DNA of 57,598 bases, from positions 1-57,598 of the forward strand of contig JBBQSD010000023.1 of the NCBI GenBank assembly GCA_038214135.1. Direction: 5' to 3'. A program made the translations under genes and the position numbers. Of the stretch, positions 51,734 through 57,598 are shown in pieces (position 1 is the first letter of the stretch; each line of letters begins with the position of its first letter). This stretch comes from JANLSE01 sp038214135. GTDB lineage: Bacteria > Chloroflexota > Chloroflexia > Chloroflexales > Roseiflexaceae. Below the pieces are notes generated by a model, which was given only the letters and a program-made list of their open reading frames with translations, was not told the DNA's origin and did not search any database.

Positions 51734-52659
51734 CTGCTAATTTTCTTACTCGCCTGGTTGGCCGAACGCTTGACATGGCAACGACAGTGCGCCCACAACG
51801 GGCGCTCCACGAGGCAGTGCCCGCGCTTATGCAACAATTAGCACCTGAGTTCGAGCAAACTAGCCCAATTGAACCGAATAGTACTCCCGCGCAGCATGCA
51901 AGCGTTCGGAGCCCAGATTCAGAGGATCTTGCCCTGCAACGAATACCTACATTCGAGCAAACTAGCCCAATTAGGCCAAATAGTACTTCCGCGCCGGTAT
52001 TGCCTCATACAGATGCACGAGATAGTGCTGCGCGCCCAATTCGCTTTCACAGTGTTGATCGCACCACGGTACAGGGTTCACCAATACCCGAAGTTCTTGG
52101 GCTACGAGAGCAAAGCACTATGCTACCGCTACAGCATGCTGAACTACCGCTGGTGCGCCGATTGATCGCCAGTACACCGCCAGTAAGCGCCCTGGATCAG
52201 GCAATTCGTACAACATCAGCCGACGCTCCCGAACAATCAGTCAATCCGGAGCAACCGCACATTCCAGTACACCTGGTTCGCCCAGTTTCGCCTCGGTTCG
52301 CGCCTCACCAGCAACCTGCCAGCCAACCAATAACAGCGCGGCAGCCAGTTCCAGATCCACAAGAAGCACAACATCAGCAATTGGCCCTTGCCCAAGCGCC
52401 GCTTGCGGAACCGCAACCCCTCGCGGATCATGGCGAGAAACGATTGTCTGTTTCAGCCATTGTACGCCCCTCGGAGCAGCAGCCAAACAGTACGACTGAA
52501 CCAGCAGCAGTTCAACCAAGTATTCGGGTGCGGATTGGCCGCGTAGAAGTGCGTGCGAACACACCAGCGCCAAGCACGCAACGTGCCCGGCCTGAACGCC
52601 TGCGCCCAACCATATCGCTGGACGACTATCTGAAGCAGCGTGGGGGCAGACATGAGTAG
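51730..52659 (+). CDS. disordered Pro/Gln-rich eCIS-locus protein
   Basis: 309 residues dominated by Pro, Gln, Ser, Thr and Ala with few hydrophobic stretches, so mostly disordered. Two near-identical 15-residue units (FEQTSPIEPNSTPA and FEQTSPIRPNSTSA) lie near residues 40-85. The C-terminal end (IRVRIGRVEVRANTP and RPTISLDDYLKQRGGRHE) is more ordered and may dock to the particle. I recognise no family. ATGA overlaps link it to the gp26-like and DUF4255 genes, so it is made together with the particle, perhaps as a length-control, linker or cargo-loading protein. Confidence 0.7.
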   Translation: MTANFLTRLVGRTLDMATTVRPQRALHEAVPALMQQLAPEFEQTSPIEPNSTPAQHASVRSPDSEDLALQRIPTFEQTSPIRPNSTSAPVLPHTDARDSAARPIRFHSVDRTTVQGSPIPEVLGLREQSTMLPLQHAELPLVRRLIASTPPVSALDQAIRTTSADAPEQSVNPEQPHIPVHLVRPVSPRFAPHQQPASQPITARQPVPDPQEAQHQQLALAQAPLAEPQPLADHGEKRLSVSAIVRPSEQQPNSTTEPAAVQPSIRVRIGRVEVRANTPAPSTQRARPERLRPTISLDDYLKQRGGRHE

Positions 52660-53914
52660 CCCACTCGCCATCGCAGCCGTCACGACTGCGCTCGTTGATC
52701 TGCTCAACAATGGGCTGATCGATACCAATATTACCACCCAGGCTGGCGATTTTGGGATGAGCGCTCGTTCGCCAGGGCTGATTAAGATCGATGCGATTGC
52801 CAAGGCACAGCTTAATCTGTTTATGTATATGGTCACCACAAATACTGCCTGGAGCAATACCGCGCTGCCATCGCGTACGAATCGTGGCGAGCGCCTGAGC
52901 AACCCGCCGCTCGCCCTGAACCTGCACTATATGCTGACTGCCTATGGCAAAGCGGATTTTCAGGCCGAAATGCTGCTTGGTTATGCCATGCATCTGCTCC
53001 ACGAGACACCAGTGCTCACCCGTGAGGCTCTGAACAAGGCCTTTCTGGCGAATAGTGTTGGGCATGCATTGCTGCCCAGCCTTGCCACTGCCGATCTCGC
53101 CAATCAGGTGGAGGTGATCAAAATTACCCCACAGTACCTGAATATTGAAGAACTTTCCAAGCTCTGGTCGGCCTTTCAGGCCCCATATCAGCCAACCGTC
53201 GCCTACCAGGTTTCGGTCGTGCTGATTGAAGGAACCCAACCAACCCGCGCAGCGCGGCCAGTGCTTCAGCGCAGGCTAGAGGTGCAACCAGGAACAGCAC
53301 CACAACTGAGCACCATTGAACTGCCAGAACGGCAGGCCAGCGTACAAATAGGCGATTCACTAACTCTTCGGGGCGAAAACCTTAGCAGGCATGATGATCA
53401 GGAGCAGGTACGGCTACAGTTCAGCCATCCCCGCCTGAACCAACCAATCGTATTGCCGGTGCAGAACCCAGGCGCAGATTGGATTCCGATCCAAATCAGC
53501 GATGATTCATTGGGCTGGCTTGCTGGAACATATGCTGTGACGGTGCAGTTCGTTCGGGATGCCATAGTTCTGCGGGCAACCAATGCGCTGGCGCTCACAA
53601 TCGCACCACGGATCACAAAAGCGGAGTTTTTGAAGGTAAGAATCAGCGCAACAGTAACCGTGCCAACCATCAGAATTACTTGTAGCCCAAAAATCCAGCC
53701 AGGTCAACCCTATGCACTATTACTTGATGATCAGGAACTGAATGGGCAGATGCTCGAACAAGCGAGCGATACACTGGCGATTACGGTTGGCGATGTTGCA
53801 GCAGGCACGTATCTAATACGGCTGCGGGTTGATGGCGTCGAGAGCCTGCCAATCAATTTTGGCAAGGAACCATTAACCTTCGATCCAGACCAGAAGGTAG
53901 TGATCGCACCATGA
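52652..53914 (+). CDS. DUF4255 (Pvc16-like) protein with C-terminal Ig-like domain
   Basis: 420 residues from the ATG at 52652, overlapping the previous stop. The N-terminal 190 residues (AIAAVTTALVDLLNNGLIDTNITTQAGDFG and LMLTAYGKADFQAEMLLGYAMHLLHETPV) are DUF4255, the terminator/cap-type protein that ends the sheath and tube (Afp16/Pvc16). The C-terminal half contains two Ig/TIG-like beta-sandwiches (SVQIGDSLTLRGENL and FLKVRISATVTV), absent from the shortest members. ATGA overlap with the AAA+ gene. Confidence 0.88.
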   Translation: MSSPLAIAAVTTALVDLLNNGLIDTNITTQAGDFGMSARSPGLIKIDAIAKAQLNLFMYMVTTNTAWSNTALPSRTNRGERLSNPPLALNLHYMLTAYGKADFQAEMLLGYAMHLLHETPVLTREALNKAFLANSVGHALLPSLATADLANQVEVIKITPQYLNIEELSKLWSAFQAPYQPTVAYQVSVVLIEGTQPTRAARPVLQRRLEVQPGTAPQLSTIELPERQASVQIGDSLTLRGENLSRHDDQEQVRLQFSHPRLNQPIVLPVQNPGADWIPIQISDDSLGWLAGTYAVTVQFVRDAIVLRATNALALTIAPRITKAEFLKVRISATVTVPTIRITCSPKIQPGQPYALLLDDQELNGQMLEQASDTLAITVGDVAAGTYLIRLRVDGVESLPINFGKEPLTFDPDQKVVIAP

Positions 53915-55911
53915 GCAGCATTTCCCACAACAATTGGCATACTGCCAACCAGCGCTACCTGACAGCGGCCCTTGGTGTTGTGTGCGCTGCGCTCCAACGC
54001 TATGCTGCCCTAGACAAAGGCCCCGCGACCGAGCGCGATGTGCCATTGGCGCAGCGTGTGCTGCTGCGGATGCTCGCTGGCGGGATGCCAGATCCACCAG
54101 CATTGGATGTCGTCTGTGCTGCATTTGGCCTTTCGCCATTCGAGCGGGATATATTGCTCTTGTGTGCTGGTGTTGCACTGGATGTGGAGTTTGCGCGTGC
54201 ATGTGCTCTGGCCCAGGGCGAACCACAACGTGATTACCCAACCTTCGCTCTGGCGTTAGCGGCGCTGCCTAAGCCGAATTGGCAGGCCCTGGCTCCCAAT
54301 GCACCACTACGATACTGGCATCTGATTGATATTGGGCCGGGCACGAGCCTGACCAGCAGCCCACTACGGATCGATGAGCGCATTCTGCACGAACTCACAG
54401 GATTTGGCCAACTTGATCCACAATTAAGCGCACTTGTCGAGCCGCTTGATCAACAGCCTGGATCGCATGGACACCAGGAACTCGCCGAGCAGATTGTGTC
54501 GCTGTGGGCAACGAATGCTAGCCCAACACCGGTAATTCATCTGCTCGGTAGTGACCGGGCTAGCCGACGGGCGGTTGCGACAAGCGCTTGTCGCGCTGCT
54601 GGCCTCCGGCTGTATGCGCTCGCTGCCAACGATATACCAACCAATGCAGTTGAACGTGAGCGGCTGGCGCGGCTGTGGGAGCGTGAGGCGGCTCTTTCCA
54701 ATAGTGCATTATTGATCGAATGTGATCAACTGGATGGTACCGAACAGAGCCGCGAACAGAGCCTTGATCGGCTGCTCGGCATGATCAGCGGCCTGGTTCT
54801 GATTGCTGGCGGAGTGCGCCGCCGCAGTATTCGCCGAACAATCATTGCTTTCAATCTACCCACTGCAACAACCCAGGAGCAACAGGCCATCTGGCGCAGC
54901 ACACTGGGCGATTCCGCCATACACCTGAATGGCAGCCTGGATCTGCTGGCAACCCAGTTCAGCCTCAGCCCAGCGGCCATCCATACAATATGCCATGCAA
55001 CCGTTGGCGCTACCACTCGTGCAATTGGCGGCACGCGCCCTGCGAGCGATGAACTGGCGCATAGGTTATGGCAGGCCGCCCGCAATGAAGCACGCCAGTA
55101 CATGGATGATCTCGCGCAATGGATCGAACCTAGCGCCAGTTGGCATGATCTGATACTACCAGAGGCTCAGAAGCGCACCATGAAAGAGATTGTGCTGCAC
55201 ATGCGCCAGCGGGCCAGAGTCTACCAGCAATGGGGTTTTGCCACAAAAAGCGCCCGTGGCTTGGGCATCAGCGCATTGTTCGCTGGCGGCAGCGGCACGG
55301 GTAAAACAATGGCAGCGGAAGTTCTGGCCGCCGAACTCCAGCTTGATTTGTATCGGATCGATCTGAGCGCGGTCGTGAGTAAATACATTGGCGAAACCGA
55401 GAAGAACCTGCGGCGGGTCTTCGATGCTGCCGAGGCCAGCGGTGCCATTTTGCTATTCGATGAAGCCGATGCGCTATTCGGCAAGCGCTCGGATGTCAAA
55501 GATAGCCATGATCGCCATGCCAACATTGAGGTCAGCTACTTATTGCAGCGCATGGAATCGTACCGTGGGTTGGCCATCCTGACCACCAACCTGAAAGATT
55601 CGCTCGATAGCGCCTTTCTACGGCGCATCCGGTTTGTTGTGCAATTCCCATTTCCTGATGCGGAACAGCGCGCCGAAATCTGGCGGCGTATGTTTCCAAA
55701 CGCGACACCAACGGAAGGATTAGATCCAACCAAGCTGGCACGCCTGAGCGTTGCTGGTGGCAATATTCGCAATATCGCACTCGGGGCCGCTTTTCTGGCC
55801 GCCGACGAACAAACGCCCGTACGAATGCAGCATCTGCTGCGGGCCGCACACAGCGAATGCGCCAAAATCGAAAAGCCACTGACCGCCAGTGAGATCAAGG
55901 ATTGGGTGTGA
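53911..55911 (+). CDS. AAA+ ATPase of the eCIS (Pvc15/Afp15-like)
   Basis: 666 residues. The N-terminal 400 form helical domains plus an inactive-looking first AAA-like region (IHLLGSDRASRRAVATSACRAAG). The C-terminal AAA+ module is canonical: Walker A FAGGSGTGKTMAAEVLA, Walker B ILLFDEADALFGKR, sensor 1 LAILTTNLKDSLD and Arg finger FLRRIRFVVQFPFPD. Such ATPases are always present in eCIS loci and are needed for particle assembly or effector loading. It overlaps the DUF4255 stop by ATGA. Confidence 0.95.
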   Translation: MSSISHNNWHTANQRYLTAALGVVCAALQRYAALDKGPATERDVPLAQRVLLRMLAGGMPDPPALDVVCAAFGLSPFERDILLLCAGVALDVEFARACALAQGEPQRDYPTFALALAALPKPNWQALAPNAPLRYWHLIDIGPGTSLTSSPLRIDERILHELTGFGQLDPQLSALVEPLDQQPGSHGHQELAEQIVSLWATNASPTPVIHLLGSDRASRRAVATSACRAAGLRLYALAANDIPTNAVERERLARLWEREAALSNSALLIECDQLDGTEQSREQSLDRLLGMISGLVLIAGGVRRRSIRRTIIAFNLPTATTQEQQAIWRSTLGDSAIHLNGSLDLLATQFSLSPAAIHTICHATVGATTRAIGGTRPASDELAHRLWQAARNEARQYMDDLAQWIEPSASWHDLILPEAQKRTMKEIVLHMRQRARVYQQWGFATKSARGLGISALFAGGSGTGKTMAAEVLAAELQLDLYRIDLSAVVSKYIGETEKNLRRVFDAAEASGAILLFDEADALFGKRSDVKDSHDRHANIEVSYLLQRMESYRGLAILTTNLKDSLDSAFLRRIRFVVQFPFPDAEQRAEIWRRMFPNATPTEGLDPTKLARLSVAGGNIRNIALGAAFLAADEQTPVRMQHLLRAAHSECAKIEKPLTASEIKDWV

Positions 55912-55927
55912 GTTTCGCTGTTGCGTT

Positions 55928-55993
55928 CGCCGTCGGCATGCATGCCTCTGCTCCTGCTTGCAAAGGCCACCTGCGTGGCCTGGATCGTCCGCC
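55928..55993 (+). repeat. REP-like repeat, copy C (left flank of the transposase)
   Basis: GCCGTCGGCATGCATGCC then AGGCCAC-ctgc-GTGGCCT, 17 bases after the AAA+ stop. It is in inverted orientation to copy D on the other side of the Y1 transposase gene. Confidence 0.8.
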
Positions 55994-56015
55994 GTCTGCA
56001 TGGTGGGAGAGAGTA

Positions 56016-56423
56016 TCACGATGGGATTTCAAATTCGTTAAGAAGGTTTCCATTGAGGTGTCGCACCTTCTGATCGAGAATATAGGCGCGTACCGATGGC
56101 AGCGAGCGCTTACTCAGTGTAAACGCACCATAGGAGCCTTGCCACTTAAAGAAAGAACCAGGCTCCAGAATATGTGTTACGAGATGAGCGCTTGAGCCCT
56201 TCATCTGACCGACTAATTGAGCAATGGTAATAGTGGAATAAAATTCAGCAAGCAGGTGGACATGATCGGCAACGCCACCGATTGCTAGCGGAGTACATTC
56301 CAACTGGTTACACGTGGTAGCGAGGGCTGCATAAAGTCGTGGTTCGATCAGCGGCGTGATTAGTGGCAGGCGATCCCAGGTAGCCCAGACGCAATGAACA
56401 TAGAGTTGTGTGAGTGAAGCCAT
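56016..56423 (-). mobile_element. Y1 transposase of REP-associated (RAYT) type
   Basis: 135 residues from the ATG at 56423. HUH-type single-strand transposase: the histidine pair lies in VADHVHLLAEF and the catalytic Tyr in VRAYILDQKVRH; LYVHCVWATWDRLPLI is the family start. The gene is alone, opposite to the eCIS operon, and is flanked by inverted copies C and D of a palindromic repeat that also occurs at A, B and E. That is the arrangement of RAYTs and their REP substrates. No left- and right-end hairpins of full IS200 type were identified. Length and motifs are complete, so it may be active. Confidence 0.78.
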
Positions 56424-56530
56424 GAATAACCTTGCAACTATCGTCAAACACATCTGGAAGAGATACCGCAAACGACACCAGAAGGTGATGCAACAACCTT
56501 ACTTGACAACACTTATCAAAGAATAACCTC

Positions 56531-56588
56531 CCCAGGCCACGCAGGTGGCCTTTGTCAGGAGGAGCCGAGGGCTTCAGCCCGACGGCAG
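56531..56588 (-). repeat. REP-like repeat, copy D (right flank of the transposase)
   Basis: Inverted relative to copies A-C; contains AGGCCAC/GTGGCCT and the GGGCTTCAGCCC hairpin. It lies 107 bases upstream of the Y1 transposase gene start. Confidence 0.8.
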
Positions 56589-56651
56589 CGATGAAGAAAG
56601 TTATTGCTTTATGAACTCTTACAGTACATCAAAAGATGGAGTGACCAGATA

Positions 56652-56909
56652 ATGAATATAGATCTTCAGATTGATGAACTTCTTCTGCATGGCTTTGCAG
56701 CGAGCGAGCGAACACAGATCGCCGCAGCGGTTGAGCGTGAATTAAGTCGCATCCTAACTGAACAAGGCGCACCACTTCACTGGGCGCAGGGTTCCAATAT
56801 CGCGCTGCTCAACGGTGGCAACTTTACTATTGCTGCCAACGCAGGAGCGGATGCTATTGGTGTACAGGTGGCCCAGGCAATCTATGCATCGAACAGCACG
56901 CAACCATAG
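56652..56909 (+). CDS. small eCIS-locus protein of unknown function
   Basis: 85 residues from the ATG at 56652; the longer frame from 56604 lacks a ribosome site. LQIDELLLHGFAASERTQIAAAVERELSRILTEQGAP is an amphipathic two-helix start and is followed by a small strand pair. Small proteins of this form commonly sit between the AAA+ and DUF4157 genes in Chloroflexota and cyanobacterial eCIS loci; I recall this pattern but cannot name the family. It is in the gap between two REP copies and belongs to the eCIS operon. Confidence 0.6.
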   Translation: MNIDLQIDELLLHGFAASERTQIAAAVERELSRILTEQGAPLHWAQGSNIALLNGGNFTIAANAGADAIGVQVAQAIYASNSTQP

Positions 56910-56980
56910 GCACAACCCGCCCGCTGAAGCATCGGGCTTTCCGTACAAAGCCTGACACCCAACGGGTACTCGGCAGGCTG

Positions 56981-57037
56981 ACCAGGCCACGCAGGTGGCC
57001 TTTGTAGCAAGGAGCCGAGGGCTTCAACCTGATGGCA
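56981..57037 (-). repeat. REP-like repeat, copy E
   Basis: Same orientation as copy D, containing AGGCCAC/GTGGCCT with the loop gcag, between the small protein gene and the DUF4157 gene. Confidence 0.8.
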
Positions 57038-57103
57038 ACGCATCTGACCCGACGGCCCGGCTCGACCTGATGGCAAGGGACTGACATACAGGGAGGAATA
57101 CAG

Positions 57104-57598
57104 ATGAGCAGCAAAGCCCAGAGCAACGCCAAAACCACGGCCACACCAGCCCCGGCATCGGCGATCTTCCAAGTACGCCCGTTCGCCGCCGAACAAACAC
57201 AGGAGCACGCTGCGCCCAACCACGCAAACGCCGCGTTGCCTGGGCATCGCTTTGCTGCCATTGATTGCCAACCGCGCACGCCATTGCCATTGATTGTCCA
57301 ACCGAAACTGCGCCTTGGCCCGGCCAATGATCAGTATGAACAACAGGCGGATCGGATCGCCGCCCAGGTTGTTGGCGGGCGCAACACGCCTTCCACGCAG
57401 GCTGGCCTCCGGCAACCATTGGTGCAGCGTGTGGCCAGCGCACCCAGCGCAGGCATCGCGGTTACGCCAGGAGTCGAGGCGGGCATTCATGCAGCGCGGG
57501 GCAGCGGCCAGCCATTGCCCGCCGCTGTGCGCTCGCAGATGGAAACAGCGATCGGCGCGGATTTTAGCAGCGTACGTGTACACAACGACAGTCGTGCT
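57104..57598 (+). CDS. DUF4157-domain eCIS protein, cut by window edge
   Basis: The frame from the ATG at 57104 (GGGAGGA upstream) stays open to the right edge: 165 residues visible. After a disordered Ala/Pro/Gln leader it has YEQQADRIAAQVV and then GQPLPAAVRSQMETAIGADFSSVRVHND, the core of DUF4157, with the ADR/HND positions used by the putative metalloprotease-like fold. DUF4157 proteins are the usual effector or processing partners of these injection systems, with toxin domains often fused C-terminally. The C-terminal domain lies outside the window, so its activity is unknown. Confidence 0.9.
   Translation, partial: MSSKAQSNAKTTATPAPASAIFQVRPFAAEQTQEHAAPNHANAALPGHRFAAIDCQPRTPLPLIVQPKLRLGPANDQYEQQADRIAAQVVGGRNTPSTQAGLRQPLVQRVASAPSAGIAVTPGVEAGIHAARGSGQPLPAAVRSQMETAIGADFSSVRVHNDSRA

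Overview
The window looks like chromosomal DNA of a filamentous Chloroflexota bacterium (class Chloroflexia; Herpetosiphon/Roseiflexus/Kouleothrix-like). This is an inference. It rests on mid-50s GC by eye, an F420-dependent oxidoreductase, BTAD/NB-ARC/WD40 regulators, ATP-binding-subunit-free sugar ABC operons, and a contractile injection gene set of the type found in Chloroflexota and cyanobacteria. I see no rRNA, tRNA or CRISPR array.

Layout. (1) 1-5.2 kb: membrane/hydrolase genes, then three broken genes: a truncated CAAX-protease-like gene, a nucleotidyltransferase fused by deletion to the TPR tail of a regulator, and a lipoprotein cut by an IS630 fragment. (2) 5.4-23 kb: a stress island with large-subunit catalase (katE), F420-dependent oxidoreductase, methyltransferase, PNPOx-like stress protein, SRPBCC protein, alcohol dehydrogenase, YciE/YciF-like protein, SDR, Rieske/DUF2231 protein and YihY. 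Most transcription units in it are preceded by a 16-bp element matching or nearly matching the -24/-12 (sigma-54) promoter consensus. Two copies of a 124-bp MITE-like repeat lie here. The island also holds a decayed glycoside hydrolase / glycosyltransferase / UDP-galactopyranose-mutase-like divergon, a frameshifted ECF sigma factor and a decayed DUF4397 gene. (3) 23-29.5 kb: a group II intron remnant, four small GC-rich enzyme genes that look acquired, a degenerate stretch, two P-loop ATPase genes and a cyclase fragment. (4) 29.8-38.5 kb: one co-directional operon with a good sigma-70-type promoter. It encodes a sugar-binding lipoprotein, two permeases, a divergent full-length GroEL-like chaperonin, an Asp-box beta-propeller, a DegT-family aminotransferase and a TIM-barrel-like protein. 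(5) 38.6-40.8 kb: a graveyard of IS110, IS1182 and other transposase pieces that has cut a nitroreductase and an FtsK-like gene. (6) 40.9-48 kb: a giant BTAD/NB-ARC/pentapeptide/14-WD40 regulator, a collagen-like membrane protein and a stand-alone BTAD regulator. (7) 48.6 kb to the right edge: an extracellular contractile injection system (eCIS): sheath, tube, gp26-like zinc-knuckle baseplate protein, disordered protein, DUF4255 protein, AAA+ ATPase, a small protein and the start of a DUF4157 protein. It is interrupted by a REP-associated Y1 transposase and peppered with its likely REP repeats.

How the parts may work together. The -24/-12-like elements suggest that the catalase, ferritin-like, Rieske and SDR genes form one regulon for oxidative or desiccation stress. 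The sugar operon joins import with a chaperonin whose equivalent of GroEL Asp398 is Gln, so it may hold a client protein rather than fold by ATP cycling. The eCIS genes lie behind a BTAD regulator, and the cluster continues beyond the right edge, where spike, remaining baseplate and effector genes are expected.

Limits: all assignments are by eye from sequence motifs; no database search or folding was run.
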